A stretch of 64,000 nt of DNA from Hyalella azteca (taxonomy: Eukaryota; Arthropoda; Malacostraca; Amphipoda; Hyalellidae), in NCBI RefSeq assembly GCF_000764305.2, contig NW_025944832.1, positions 1 to 64,000 of the forward strand, given 5' to 3'. Each line of letters opens with the position of its first letter. The stretch's first letter is position 1. Below are positions 35,780-50,167 of this stretch, one piece after another. The notes under the pieces were generated by a model, which had not been told where the DNA came from, did not search any database, and was given only the letters and a program-made list of their open reading frames with translations. A program made the position numbers and the translations under genes.

Positions 35780-37449
35780 ACAGCACTCTGATAGGAGGGC
35801 GAAAGCCTATGATTACACTGGTACCTATAGAGCGCCAGTAAAGCAGTTGTTGAATCTTTCACTGAGCCGACTGCTTTAGATCTGTCTCAGAAGAAAAGAC
35901 CGTTTTTGCATATAAAGACCACACGAATCAGTTGAAAAGTTGATGGTAAGATTATGCAAGCAGGTAGGTAACATCACTTGAATATTTTCCGCTTCTTACA
36001 ACGGCCATGATATCTGTCCTATCATAGTTCATTGGCAAATTACATGTTGGTAATATTCCTAACAGATAATTGCTTCTGCAATACCTGTTTTAAACTTCCC
36101 TGTTTGAATATTAATAAATGGATTCAATAGAGCAGTCATTAATGACACAATTGTGTTAAAACTTTTGTACTGGATAAAACCTGATGACTGAACAATTTTA
36201 TTCTGCTGCTAGAATAACGGTGTGCTCAATTTTCCAAAACCGGCCATTACCCGGACCTAAAACCTGTTTGGCACTGAACCGATCCTCTGTCGCGCTAACA
36301 AGTGAACATACTCATCAGCTATCTACATTTGACAGCATTTCGACATATTTAAAGTATCAAATCAAATTACGTATAAAGATATAGGTTCGTAATCCAAACC
36401 GAAGATAGTCTAGATCGAAACCTTAAAATAGTAAGATGACCGGGGGCGGGCGGTTAGGGCAGGATCTTGACCGCTATTTAGTCAGCCGCCCGCTGCAACT
36501 CAGACCAGTTGCCTGACAGCAGCCGACTCGACTTGGGCTAAAGGCAAGCGCCGGAAAGATGCCGGAAATGTGCACAATAGTTAGTGGGTTTTTACTAATG
36601 AATAATAATAAGTTTTTCCAACGAATTTTAAAATTCCTAGCTTTTAAATCAGAATATATATATAAATAATCCCGAATATTGTTTGACAATTTTTCAGTGC
36701 CCTGTCGCGCGACCTGTTTCAAACGCAGTGACTTGCTTCTTTCGAGAAAATTGAACTGAATGTGATGATGACGAAAAATATTATGGTGCTAGCATTAATA
36801 ATGTGCTGATCCTTGATGAGTATCAGCAAGGGTGAAAATGAGCCCACGACTGGATATAGATTACGGTTGCCACACTGCAAGAAAAAAGCGATTTTTCAAA
36901 GATAGTTATTAAATTTGGAACCTCGGGTAAAATATTCTAAGATGTGCTTTAGGTTAAACCCTATAGGTATAAACGTATGAAAACGATCATTTGCAGCAAA
37001 TTTGCAATCAAGTAAAATTGCTTCAGAATGGACTTCATGCGTGATCAAGTTTCTTTACTCAGTAGCAGTTTAGCGTACCTATTCTGATGATAACCGCACA
37101 CTTTCTTCGGATTAAAATAAATGTTAATTCTTTGGTAGTATATCAATGAGATTTCTGCTATTTTAGGCACCTATTAATAAGGATTTCTTGACCACTGAGA
37201 AGTTTTAAAATTCAAACTATATTAGAAATTAGTGTTCTTAGCGTCTGTGTGAGGTGCACTAAAGCTTTTTGTGTTCTTGTTGATTGACGTCTTGAAATAT
37301 GCATCTTATTTAGAAGCTCTAATAAATGATTGTTCTTTGTGATCGCACAAATATATTGTCGTACAGGCCAGTTCAAAGGACTGAACTGTTGTCACGCAGA
37401 CAATAGCCGAGTGCATAGAAACACAGACAGTAAATGCTTTCTAGGCGGC
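35780..37449. other. Leader region of neprilysin gene 2
   Basis: No protein gene is seen. Part of the sequence just before 37450 is presumably 5' untranslated. Confidence 0.3.
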
Positions 37450-37526
37450 ATGACTGATTGCGTAAAGCTGCACAAAGCTGAGAGTCAAATGACTCTGGTC
37501 AGCTCAAGAGGCATACCTGATGAATC
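37450..37526 (+). CDS. Neprilysin gene 2, exon 1 (cytosolic tail)
   Basis: Encodes 25 residues beginning [16 protein letters not shown], then two bases of a Ser codon and GTGAGT. The AESQxTL..SR match with gene 1 and the shared phase support both exons. Confidence 0.72.
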
Positions 37527-40500
37527 GTGAGTACCGTAACTGTAATGAAAAATAATAGTGAAAATGTCATTGAAAGGCCTTATATGCTTTACATGTATGT
37601 GGTTCATTTGGGGATTATTGTTTAATTCCTACTGCTGCGTGTATTGGAAAGTGCCGGCTATTGTTTAGTGAGTGACGCAAAAAGTTTTAAAATAAAAAAT
37701 GAGTTTGTGAATCGGAGTTGTCTAAAAAATTAGGCATGTCGTTGTTTTAGTTCAAAGTACGCTTTTTGTTGTTAGCAATCGATCATGAAATATAGTCCAG
37801 ACGAAAGCCTGCAACGGCGCTCGGTTCTAATAATAATGTGCCGTGGCCACCTTGATAGCGTGCTGGCTCTCTCCCCTAACCTGCCGTTCCAATAAATAAA
37901 GAAAGCAAGCAGCAGGTCATACTAAACCCTGCAGCTTTGCCTCAGCTTATATTATGGTGGCAACTCGTGCATTGCCTACAGCTTGCATCGCTTCCATCTG
38001 TGAGCTCCTTTTGCTCACTAGATATAAATATTGCTGAAATAATAGATACTTGTTATTTTATTTGTTAGTTTACAGCGCGAACTAATAATACATCAGATGA
38101 TCATCTTTCATCCAACAAATAATCTTATTTTTAGATACGTGGTATTAATCGCGATATAAATTCGAAAGTAACGAGATTTTACTTAAATTTTCGTTCACAA
38201 CAGCCAAGTATTTGATGAAACCAGAGGCTGTATTGTCCGCAGGCCATTCTTCGACCGCTTCACCTAACGTTATACAAGCCTGAGGCAGACTTCGCGGGTT
38301 GGCATGAGCAGAACTCGTGTCCCTCAGTCTTGTTTGCAAGAGTTTCATTGGTTTTTGATTTGATTTGGTGAATTTAGTGCCATCAAAAATATTTTTGGCA
38401 TTTTAGCGAAATATTTCGGGTTCAAATATTTGGGCTGATCAAGTTCATTAATCGAAACTAATTTTAAGTTGAATTTATTGCCAGGCAATGGATTCGATTA
38501 AAGAAACGGAGCGAAAATGTTAGATTAATTTCATGTTTTCATTGTCCATTGACTAACATACTTCAGCCGCGAGAGATGAATTGCGTATATAGTAGGTACT
38601 GTCGAATAGTTCAACTGAATTACATTCATATGAATATCCGGCATAACGGGAGCTGCAGCTATCGCTATTTGATTTTGCTTGTTGTTGATTCTTTAAATCG
38701 GTCTTCGTTTTTTGTTGATATTAATACTGTTTATTTATTGTTAACACATCATTTTCTCTACTATGTTCATGGCGTGAATTCATACGATAGTACAAATCGT
38801 TCTAAGCATCCCATCACATCGGACCTTAAGATATCCCAAGAATTATTGAGAACCTTAATTACTAATTACGCAGTAATTCCAAAGCAGATTTAGTTTCCTT
38901 ACATTTGATACGGGGATTTCTCAAAAGCATATCATATCTCTGAAGCGTAGTCGGCTGTATTCTTATGCATTTTCTTCCATTATCTGAATGTGGAATTTAA
39001 TCAGCTAAAATTGACTCGTAACATTTTGTTATTTTATGTTTTTGTTTCATACCTGGTTTGCATTTCACAATGCCTTAATGTATCGGGAGAATGATATACG
39101 TTGTGTGCATCACTCCGTGTTATGACTAGAAAAATTGTATTGATATAAATATTTACTTCGGATATATTGTACTTTCGGATATTCGGATATATTGTACTTT
39201 TACGCTAGTTTTTAATTATGTTTGAGATGCATTACGTAAATTTTATCAATGAACTTGTTATATAGCTGAATTGTATATTTATCTTCTAACCATAAAATTT
39301 ATCGTTCTTTCATTCCCTATTAAATCTCCCCTTTGAGTTACAGGCCCAGCGGAGGATGGTGGGTGTCGCGCACGCGCCTGGAGGTGGCGCTGCTGGCGAT
39401 GGTGGCCGTGAGTTTGTTCCTCCTCATCGCCGTGTGTCTCGCCATGGCCGCCATCATCGCTGGTTCTTCTCCTAACAGCTTGTTCGCAGGTCAGACTTCA
39501 GTTTATTGAATCTTTCAGTGTCATAAACTTGGTTCATATTTTTGGCCTTAGATCAAAAGGAGTGGGAGTTTTATTTATATGGAATTTGAGTTTTGGGACA
39601 TGTCATCGTGGATTTAATTCAAGATCATGAAGACTTTTCGTAGTGTTTTTTACAATGTCCGCATTCAATGATCTATCCTATGAAAGATTATCTTCCACGC
39701 AAAATATTTTCACCTTTCAGCCACGAAACCGTGCGTTTAAATCTTCTTTCCCATTTAAATATTTTTCTGCCTTATCTTCTTTCTTTGTTTATTTGTTTTT
39801 GTTCTCCTCTTCCATCCAACGACTCCTCGACGTCATCTGGTGCTCGACTGAAAAACGGACATCGTTGGTACCGCCCTGCACTCGTGTTGTCTTCGCTGCG
39901 CCATGATGCCTATAAGTGCACTGCGTTGTGACGCCGTTCGTGCTGTGACAAGTCTTGAAAATCTCTTCGTAATGGATCGTTAGAATAATTCCTCCCTAAC
40001 ATACCCTGCGTGTTCATGCTGATCATTAAATTTGTACATCCATGTTCTGGCATCAAACACTACTCATGATAATTCGAAATTTGACGATGTTCCCAGCATT
40101 ACATTACTGACATTTTCTCTTTACGCGATGACGTTTACTTCACCATTCTAACCATGCATCTTTTCGATTTTGTATGGCGTTGCATATTACTAATTTATAA
40201 AGATACAGAGGATATTTCAGCCGGAACTTCACTTTACTCGCACAAGTTTAAGCGATCGCTGCCTAGCTCCGAGTTAAACGATCGAGTCAAATCAAGACAC
40301 GAAATCTTATTAGATCCTGAGTTGGCGCTGAAGTTTTCGAGTCAATCCCAAGATGGAGATGGTTTTTTGCCTCCAGTGATCGAGGAAAATTTACTAATCA
40401 AGGTCGAATCTGAAAGCGAGCGATTTGAGCTGAAAGAAAACACGACTATTGAAATCATCACATCTACAACATCCCCTCTTCTTCCTGGCGTGTCGCAGTC

Positions 40501-43500
40501 ATTAGGAAATGACACCGTCCATTTACCAGACTCTGTAGCAGAAACGTTGGGTGTCGGACCAATAGAAAGCAATGTGACCGAACAAAAGACTTCACAGGCA
40601 CCAATCGCTGTTGGAGATGAGAGTTCGACGAAACAAGCTTCAGGCAGTGATGTTGACAAAACTGAAATAGAAGACGATATCCAAAAACCATTGCATCCAA
40701 CCGAAGCGAGTTCAGCAGCAGAATCTTCAGTGACGCCAACCGATTCATCTATATCTAAAGCCAACTCGGTTAATATATCTTTGAGGAAGGAAACCTCTCA
40801 ATCTACAGGTAGCGCTTCATTCGATTCGTCGACCACTGCGCTTAACTCAATTCCAGGATCCGACATAAAAAAACCTATCGCGGCTATCAAGGATGTTTCA
40901 GACCCCTCTGAGCTCTCTGTTGTATCTTGCAAAGCTTCTGGAGGCCAAACTTCCTCAACATCCGAGTTCTGCCTTACCAAAAGCTGCATCACGTCGGGTA
41001 AGTAAGATGGTTAAAGTTTTGTTAAGAATTGTTTCCTAACACCTTGCTTACGATGAATTCAACCATAGTAAATTGAACATGAGAGTCCGTTGTCCTTTTG
41101 ATAACAATTTTTGTTAATCATTTTTTTTGAAATTACTAATACGGTATCCGATGGCCTGCGTTTCCAAAGAATTATAAACTTTACGCATGACTGGTTTATT
41201 CAATAACTGAGGCATCGAATAAAATAAAGCTTTATTAAGCATTTTCCACTAGCTGGACTAAAAACAACTGCGTGTAGTCCAATGATGAAGAATCGTTGAG
41301 AAGGAGTACCAGTGCATGCGGTAGCTGCATGGTGTCTAGCATTGGCTGTTGTGCGTGGTCAATGGAGGTAGTTAGTTATGGATGGTGTTCTAACAGATGA
41401 ACACAAAAAATAGGCCTCATGTGTTCTCGCCCAAAAAAGGCATTGAAAAAACTATTATTAACAGTTTTCACCCCTTCTTTGAATATCACAACTTTAAACG
41501 GTGATTCATCGTAATGTCTCCTTCCCAGCATCGGAGTTAATCGCCAACATGGACTCACAAGTCGACCCTTGCGAGGATTTCTTCGAGTACGCGTGCGGTA
41601 ATTATATTAAAAGCCGGAACATCCCCGACGAGAAGAGCTCCATAACGCAGTTCAGCGACGTCTCGGATGTCCTCCAGGAGAAGCTGCGCATGCTGATCGA
41701 GAGCGAGGACTCCTCCGAGGACACCCCCAGCGGCCTGATGGTTAAGCAGCTCTACAAGTCCTGCATGAACACGGGTACAAACACATCTTTTCGACAGAGA
41801 TTATCTTTATTATCTGCGAGGCCACCCTCACAAGTTGATAACATTGATGGATTGAAGGACACAAATTGAACGTGATGGTCTACATATTTTGGCGTAATTA
41901 TTAAAGAGAATACAATAATGTTGTAATGTTTAACATTTTTAGTGTAAAGAAACGGCATTAAATTCATTTGTTCCTCAAGATGTATATCATTACTGGTGAT
42001 GAAGAATATAAATTTAGACATTTTAAACATTTCCAAAGCACGAGCCGCCCAAGATGTAATTTTCTGCACAGAGCGCATCGCGGAGCAAGGCCTGCAGCCG
42101 CTGAAAGACATCCTGCGGGAAATGGGCGGCTGGCCGGCGGTGGAGGGCGCTGCCTGGGGCCACAACAGGTTCGACTGGGTCCAGAACGTCTACATCAACA
42201 GGCGGCTCGGCTACTCCGTTGATTATTTACTAGACTTCTCCGTCACCACCAACATCAAGAACTCGACGTGGAGAATTATAGACGTGAGTCATTGTCGGGT
42301 AGTATCGGTGAATTAATGTTGATATAGACCCTTCAATGACTTCAGACCAGAGGCCAATGATATCTCGGGTGAACCTCAATAAATATTGAAAGTAGAATAA
42401 TATGAATGAATTAGTGTCAATCATGAAGAATAAAAAAAACTTTTTTGATTTACACCAAGTAGTCAGCTTGAACTAAATTTCGAACTCATTTTACGAGTCT
42501 AACTTATATTTTAAAAAAGTCTTGGCTGTTGAGACATGCTGGTGCTGCGCATACTAAATCTAAATTGGGAAATAAAAAGTATCCCAAAGATTTAGTTAAT
42601 GAATACCTTACTGCTTCTGTTCCCTTTGCATCATGGAATTAATTTTTCTAGCTTATGAATAGTTGAAGCAGCCTGTGCTAGTAAGTATAGTGACAGAAAT
42701 TTCATGCTTATAAGAAACTGCAAGCAGTTGAAGACGGAAATAAATTTATCGAAATAGATAAGAAATAACTTAATGAATTTTTTCTTTGACTGAGAAAAGA
42801 ATCTTCACACTATGAAAGAATAATCACCGTTCGCATTTCAATAATGAAAATTTCCACCAATATATGTGTAACTTGAACTGATCAATAAAAGCTGTAAAAA
42901 TCAGTTTTGGCGCTACCAGAAATAGTTACAAATTTGTAATACCGTCAGACAATCATTGACTGCTTTACAACCTGACCCCACAACCACAGACAAGAAATCG
43001 GCGGCACGTTACAAGTAGTTAAAACCTTACGTGCACTTGAGTAATTGTTGAAAAATATGTCCGCTGGTTTCGCAACTTATTACTTCATCTCGTCAGATCG
43101 ACCAGCCGAGCTTCGGCATGTCTCGGGAGTATCTGATGCGCGGCCTGAACGACAGCGACGTGCGGGCGTATCTCGACTACCAGGTCTCCTTAGCCGCGCT
43201 CCTCGGCGCCAACCGCACAGCCGCCCAACTCGAACTCACCGAGAGCCTCTTGTTCGAGATACAACTTGCCAATGTGAGCGAGATTACATGTTCGAAATTC
43301 GTAAAAAATTACACTGAAAAAATATTTAAAAAAAATTACATGTTCTAAAATTCGTAGAAATCCTTTCAATATTTATATTTATACAATGGTTGGAAACGAA
43401 TATTGGAAAATTAATTTTTAAATTTTTTGCAATCTTCAATTATATTAAGCAAAAGAGTCGATTTCTGAACATGACTTGTTGCCTCGAGTTTGAGATACAA

Positions 43501-46500
43501 CTTGCCAATATAAGGGATATTCTGATAAATTTTCTCTCTGAGTATCTATGCGATTTACAGTTTTGGAATTCGAGTTTGCTGAAAGATCTGGTTTGAAGTT
43601 TGGAAATTTTTCAGCTGAAACGATTTAATAAAAAACGTTCGAATATCTGCGTCGCAATTTTGCAAGTAATATCGTATACTGTAAGCGCTGCTTGAACTGT
43701 TGAAGTTTTTACGCATCTACATGAAGTACATTTCTTTACAGTTCTCGCTGCCGAACGAGAAACGCCGTAATGCCTCTGAGCTCTACAACAAGATGACCGT
43801 GGCAGAACTGCAGGCCCGAGTGCCCAATATCCCGTGGCTGTCATACATCAACACTCTATTGGCCCCATTCACTAACGTGAGTTATTTAAGAATCCTGTTT
43901 CTATCACAAGCGTATTATTTTAAATCTCAGGTTTCACTCACTGGTTAGTACATGAGTCGCAATAAATGCGTTTGAAAGTATGTACACTTTTTTATTTTTT
44001 AAACGAGTAGCGTACGATCTAGGGAGGGGCGGATCTGAATTAATATGTTGTGTTGCCTTTTCGGTCTTGCATATAGATTATCTGAGAAGTTCATGAAGGA
44101 TATCGATCATCACAAGGAATAGGAAATTATGGGATAAATAATTCATTATTTTGCTCCATACAATAATAAAAATGTAATTATAGTAAGTAAAAATGGTAAT
44201 GACGTCTTTAGCAAATCCAAGTTTCTGTTCAGTCTAAATGGAAATTATGTTTTTCGTTCTAGATCACTGAAGATGAAGAAGTCATCGTAAATGTGCCGTC
44301 GTACCTTGAAAATCTGGATAAACTCCTGTTGAAAACGCCAAAGAGGTAGAAACTGAAATTTTAGCGGAGCTTTCGGTATAAATCCATGTGAAATTTATGT
44401 GACTTTGTCGTTACTTAAAATTTGAGAGCAATTACAAACTATTGAAAAAGCTCGGAGGGATTTGAATTCCATCTTTTGATATTCTTACGCTAGCAATAAT
44501 ATTTCATGACACGCCATGCCATATTCGAATCTGACAAGAAAACTATTTGAGTAACGTTTGGTTTGTGGTTGCTGATGCCAGCTATAGCTGACAGGCAATT
44601 GTACATCAAAAGGCTTACCAAGTGCTGGTTGACCATCAGTTATTGTTAGCCGTCACCGTACTTTCACAGAGTGATCGCGAACTTCCTGATGTGGCGGGCG
44701 TCTGCGGCATCCATCAGTTACTTGTCAGAGGACGCGCGTGATCTGCAGCTCGAGTACTCCAAGAAGATCACTGGAACTGGCAAAAGAAATCCTAGGTGGA
44801 AAGAGTGCATAGGAGCCGTGTCGGGCAGGTTGGTTATCAATTGGTTTTTCCTAATTAAATTGAAACTTGCCTCAACTACGATTGACTGGAAAGAGTGGAA
44901 TTCATAGAGAACATGAATATTTTAAAGCTTTATTCATATCAGGTTACTCAATCAGAAGGAAAAGTCAAACTGGAAATCATAAACTTGGGTTGCAAAATCC
45001 AATTGAAACATTTCTCTGAGACCATGCAGATACAGGAGTTGAAACAAAATTATTTTACCCCGGAACTCAAACCTCAGGTAACTTAAGAAACAATTGTGAA
45101 CAGCGCGATATGGATGTGGTGGTGAGGCAAAAATTAACTAAATCAATTACGAAGCTTCTCATTCAAATTACTCGTATAAAATTGTTTCGACAGAGTTGAA
45201 AATACTTCGACAGGATTCAAACATACGTACGTACTATATGAAAAATTTAAGCCTATGGTTGATATTCATGAGTTGGAACAATCATCCTGTTTCGTTATTT
45301 CATTGACCGCCCATGCGGATGAATCTAAAATGGTACGCTAAATTTTTCTGGTTTTCAGTCTCTCGTACGCTGTGAGTAAACTGTACGCTGAGAAATTCTT
45401 CAAGAAAGACGCCAAGGCGGCAGCAGATGAGATGGTATCCTACGTCAGAAGGGAGTTTGACAAAATCCTGCGCGCTGTCGACTGGATGGACGATGAAACC
45501 AGGCTCCGCGCTATCAATAAGTCCCAGGCAATAACCTCCCACATCGCCTACCCTGACGAGCTTCTGGACGAGTCCAAGATCGCTGAAGTTTACAAGGATG
45601 TATGAGTTTGTTCTATTGTAAATATGATAATTCAAAATCCAGTATAATTCGTAATCTAAATTGATATTCTTACATCGAAGAATTTTTAACACAGGTCATT
45701 TAGATTTGATTCATAGGTTTAATAAAATACAGTCTCACCCACAGATGAGCGCAGCACGCTATAACTTCGTATGGTAGGTTTTCAAGATGTAATATTCAGG
45801 ATTTTTTAGACGTCTCTCTTCTTCAGTATATTACACCGCAATGTTATTATTTTTAATCAAAATATATCCTAGTGCATGACTGTTGATGACTTACATTCGA
45901 ATTCACTTGTAACGGCGTTATTTTCTTTGTAATCGTTGCATGCATGACCTGATGTGACGTGAATGCTAATCCCAGTCGTTTGGTTCTAATTTTCCCCTCT
46001 TTCCAGCTGCAAATCTCGGACGGTGAGCTTCTGTCGAATATGAGAAATTTGACAATTTATAGCGCGGATTATTCCTTCAAGCGCCTCAGGGAAGTGATCG
46101 ACAAGAATGACTGGAAGAGGCATGGTACCGCTGCTGTCGTTAACGCCTACTATAGCCGCGTGGACAACTCTATTAGTGAGACATTTATATCTCTGTTCAG
46201 AAGATAATATTTTCCGGTGGAAATTAACACCATAAATTTGAGCATGAGAAAATAATCTGTTTCAATTGTATAATTACAGTAGAAAATAACAGCAACTCCT
46301 ACTTTTGAGGTTATTTTTGACGTTAGATAACTTTTATATCCGTAAAAAAATCAATATTATTGTGAGTAAAACTTAACGTGTGTCGTCTTTAACATCGATG
46401 AAAATTCAAAGCGTTGTAATCACTTTTCTCCTTAGATTTCCCTGCTGGAATTCTGCAAGGGACTTTCTTCAATGCTGAACGCCCCAAGTATTTGAACTTC

Positions 46501-48178
46501 GGCTCCATCGGCTTTGTGATCGGTCACGAAATAACGCACGGCTTCGATGACGTGGTGAGCTGAATTAGGATTTTGATTGAGTTTCAAGTATCCGATCTCA
46601 AAGTTAAGAACAATCTGGTAATTTTACGACTGATAGTAAAAATTTTGGGGGTTTAATTTTTAGAGTAGTACAATATTTACATAGTTTTATACTAATGTCT
46701 TTCCAAATTTCATGACTCAATGCGTCCAATATCTTTATAATGAATGTTGATAAATTTGAACTGTTGTTATAATATTAAAACTGTCTTCTGGTAACTGATT
46801 TTTGATCTACGAACACCAACAAACAATATTGTTAAATTTTTGAAAAACGAAGAAGAAAATTCTCAATGAAATTTAATCTGTGTTCTTCAATCAAACTTGT
46901 AGAAAAGAACACATTATGAATTCTTATACGTATAGCGAAGTTTATATAATTTATTATACATATATCTAAGTTTATATAGCTTAGTATACATATAACTAAG
47001 TTGAGGAAAAATTCCGCACAGGGTCGCCAATTCGACTACAAAGGTGACCTCAAGGAATGGTGGGAGCCCGAGACAAAAGCGAAATTCATCGAGAAATCCA
47101 AATGCATAATTCATCAGTACGGCAACTACACGGCGCCAGAAGTCGGACTTAAGGTGAGGCGAAGAGAATTTTACGCTACATTTGATAACTAAGTAGAATT
47201 ATTGGAAATGAACTTGATTCGTTTATTGTTAGGTCTAATGACGTGACATAGGAGCAGAATTCATTCAATCCTGTCTTTGAAGGTTTTCAATCAGTCTATA
47301 TTTCTGAATAAATGAGGATGACTGTATACGACCAATATGCAAAGATTAATTGTTTCATGTATTGAGGTGCATTTTGCTTTATTTTTTCACAGTGGATTCA
47401 ACTCATTTATCGATTTACCGAGCTTAAATGACCAAATTCCCTGAAGGTTGTCAATGTTTTAGAAAATTCATTTACAAAATGAATTTCAAATTTACAATGT
47501 TCTGAATTTAAACTTTACTCTTCAATTACATTATAGCCGGAGACGCTACAGATTATTTTATAGATTCTTCTAATTTCGATTGATTGTTGTTATGAGTAAT
47601 TTTGCTGGGAGACTTCGAGATCACGCGTAAGCTACTGAACGAATCTTCAAACCTTGGGGAGTAGAAAGAGGAGAAGATGTATCATGCGACCAAGAATATT
47701 TATGCGTCATGGAGTATTTGAACTCTAAATTTTCAGAATTGTAGTACGAGAAAACTTGTTCTGAATTTTTCGGTTAACAATAGGTATCCGTCAAATGTTG
47801 CAAAAGCCGAAAAACTGTTAATCAATATTCCCATTGCAGCTGAATGGCGTGAATACCCAAGGAGAGAACATAGCAGACAACGGCGGCATCAAAGAAGCGT
47901 ACTACGCATATAATCAGTACGTCAGTGATCACGGCGAGGAGAATCCGTTACCAGCGCTCGGACTAACAGCTAAACAACTTTTTTGGCTGTCAGCGGCCAA
48001 CGTTTGGTGCGGCAAGTACAGGCCCGAGTCACTCAAGTTCCTTATCTTGACTGGGGCTCACTCGCCTGTTAGGTTCAGAGTCAACGGCGAGCTTAGTAAT
48101 TCGCCAGAGTTTTCGCGTGACTGGAACTGTAAATTGAATTCGAAAATGAACCCGTCTCAAAAATGTTCTGTCTGGTAG
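37450..48178 (+). CDS. Neprilysin-like M13 metallopeptidase, gene 2, with long stalk (14 exons)
   Basis: Exons: 37450-37526, 39344-39489, 40209-40997, 41529-41774, 42072-42283, 43097-43273, 43742-43876, 44263-44345, 44670-44828, 45359-45599, 46007-46175, 46436-46554, 47022-47153, 47840-48178. All are in phase, giving 1007 aa. Eleven of the 14 exons have the same length as in gene 1. The order is tail, membrane helix at about 40-65, a 263-codon Ser/Thr/Glu-rich stalk (75-337), then the peptidase domain. NAYY (801-804), HEITH (842-846), Glu904 in ENIAD, His969/Arg975 and the final CSVW are all present, so an active ectoenzyme is expected. AATAAA at 48370 is a likely poly-A signal. Exon 3 could instead start at 40221. 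Confidence 0.92.
40209..40997 (+). CDS. Neprilysin gene 2, exon 3 (expanded stalk)
   Basis: A 789-base exon in the place of a 153-base exon in gene 1. Both end in the same CLTK.C.TS sequence and the same phase. The inserted part is low in hydrophobic residues and rich in Ser, Thr, Glu and Asp (for example [18 protein letters not shown]), with several N-x-S/T sites. A disordered, probably glycosylated spacer would hold the catalytic domain away from the membrane. The acceptor could be at 40209 or 40221; both keep frame. Confidence 0.75.
43485..43535 (+). pseudogene. Relic of the exon 6 3' end inside intron 6
   Basis: GAGATACAACTTGCCAATAT repeats the last bases of exon 6 (GAGATACAACTTGCCAATGT) 230 bases downstream, with the donor GT lost. 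It is a small duplicated exon scrap in neprilysin gene 2. Confidence 0.55.
46436..46554 (+). CDS. Neprilysin gene 2, exon 12 (zinc site)
   Basis: Encodes [13 protein letters not shown] through [13 protein letters not shown], with the same residues and phase as gene 1. The acceptor CTTTTCTCCTTAG is strong. Confidence 0.92.
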
Positions 48179-48369
48179 TTAATGATGCTTCTTCGTTTGT
48201 TATTTTCCTTCAAATTTGTTAATCTTATCCCGAACAACTGGTTCTTGGTGCGTCTATAATATGTTCAAATTTATTCATTTTTCATCTTCTTTGTCAACAA
48301 TCACTGGGTCTGGGCATGTGAACAATTTTTTACTTGAACTTACTTAGGAGTATTTATAAACTTTGCCTC

Positions 48370-48375
48370 AATAAA
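48370..48375 (+). terminator. Poly-A signal of neprilysin gene 2
   Basis: AATAAA 192 bases after the stop codon, followed by a T-rich stretch. Confidence 0.5.
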
Positions 48376-50104
48376 TGTTTTTTACGATTGTTTTTCACAC
48401 GAAACCATCATCAATAGCAAGGACGGAGTTAGCAAATATCTACTGAATAAGTTCTAGAGTTCTTGAAAGGAAAAAAATATAACTCAGTACTCACTGCAGT
48501 GAGTGACAGAGAGTGCATTTTCTCGTCGACGAAAACGTGAAGTCACGGGCGGACAGACGGACATGCCGAGCACAATAGCGCCTTTTTTCCATAAATGAGA
48601 AAATTCGCTGAATTGGAGCAAAGTACTGTAACGAAAATTTTGTCGAAAAAAGTAAGAAAAATCCTTACTTCCAGCTGATCGGATTAAAATTTACCGGATC
48701 AAACGAGTCTTATCAGCAAAAGTGAAAGATGTTTCATTACGCAATGTCGGAAATACGACAATTAACAGCAATGAAATGCACTAAGACTGCGTTAATTAGC
48801 TTTTTGATATATCATGACACTTGCCATGAAAAATTTTCACCTAAGCTGAAATCAAATTTTATGAATTACAAATGCGTAAGAAGTTAGTATCACGGTTAAA
48901 CGATGGTGTGCGTGTCAGCATGTTAAGTTCTTCACGCATACCAGAGCAGCGACTCAATTCATGAGTGGGTTTGATGCCTCGAGGACTGATGCTTTCACTA
49001 AACTTGCAAATTTTTCATTTATGCAGTTAGCAACCATAATACGAGGAAGGCAAGCATCGTCTAAAATTTTCACCAACAGCAGGTAATGGATACACTTAAA
49101 TTATGATAAAATACATAAAAATGCCGCATTTGCTAAACGAGATACGAATGAAATCTCATGCGCACTCCAGCTTAAACTGATTATACATGAACGTTTTCAC
49201 TTTAAGGTCCTCGTGGATCATGACATTTTTTTACCCACTCAATAGACAATTGAGGCTACGGGAGTCGTCAGTTTTTTTCACAATAGAATGAAATGACATT
49301 GTACAAATTAGAGAAAAAGTCCACAATTATTTTTTCAAACCTTCAATATTGTCATTCGTATTACAGGCAATGTTAGGGTTTTCATCTGCAAACGCGGTAA
49401 ATATATCAAACACTTGTAATCATATTGGGCATGAAGTTCTAATGAAAACAATTACGTCATTTCACATGAAGATGATTTCGCGTCTTGCCGTGACAGCTTT
49501 GTGGGCAATTTACATTTGGTTTTCAATTCGATCCGCAAATTTGGTATTGAATTCTACTGTACTCAAGTTGTCCAGTTAAAGTACAAATTAAATTGTATTA
49601 AAATTAACATTAACTGTTTCTTTTCGATGATCCAGAAATTTTTTCATTGAAACACCGTTTTTTTACAAATAATTCGAATTAGATCACAACATACTGTATA
49701 ACTGATTTGAAGCGGATATTGAAGAGGTCAATTCATGCGACAAACTATATATATTTTTCTTGTATATTTACTCCCCACGCTCTATCGCAGAAGATTGCTT
49801 GAAGGTAAGAAACAGTAAACAAAAACTTAGTTAACCAATCTGCAGCCAAATTAGCACGTGGAAGCTAATGTGACCTTGGTTTGTTGTGACAAAAAGTACG
49901 ACGTAATTTATGCGGCTTATTCCAATTGGGTTTATGTTTTGTTGAGAGGTGGTTCAATACGTTTTTGTTGAGAGGTGATTCGAAAAGTTTTCTCTTTATA
50001 CTTGAATAATTGATATTTTTCTTGCCTAGCGAGTACATTTCACGTCCATTCCTCGCAAATTAAGTTTTCATGAAGAATCAACAAAAAAGATGGAGTGTCC
50101 GAGT

Positions 50105-50167
50105 CATGGTTGAATTAATACAACCATGGAGTACCAGTACCATGGAGTACCAATTAATTCAACCATG
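50105..50167. mobile_element. 63-bp palindromic mini-element
   Basis: Ends CATGGTTGAATTAAT and ATTAATTCAACCATG are exact complements. GTCCGAGT (50097-50104) and ATCCGAGT (50168-50175) flank it and match at seven of eight bases. The middle holds a second CCATGGAGTACC palindrome. It is of the same family as 11207-11255. Confidence 0.75.

Noticed and set aside
40342..40764. 140-codon minus-strand frame over the neprilysin stalk exon
   Set aside because: Antisense to a Ser/Thr/Glu-rich exon; its openness follows from that composition.
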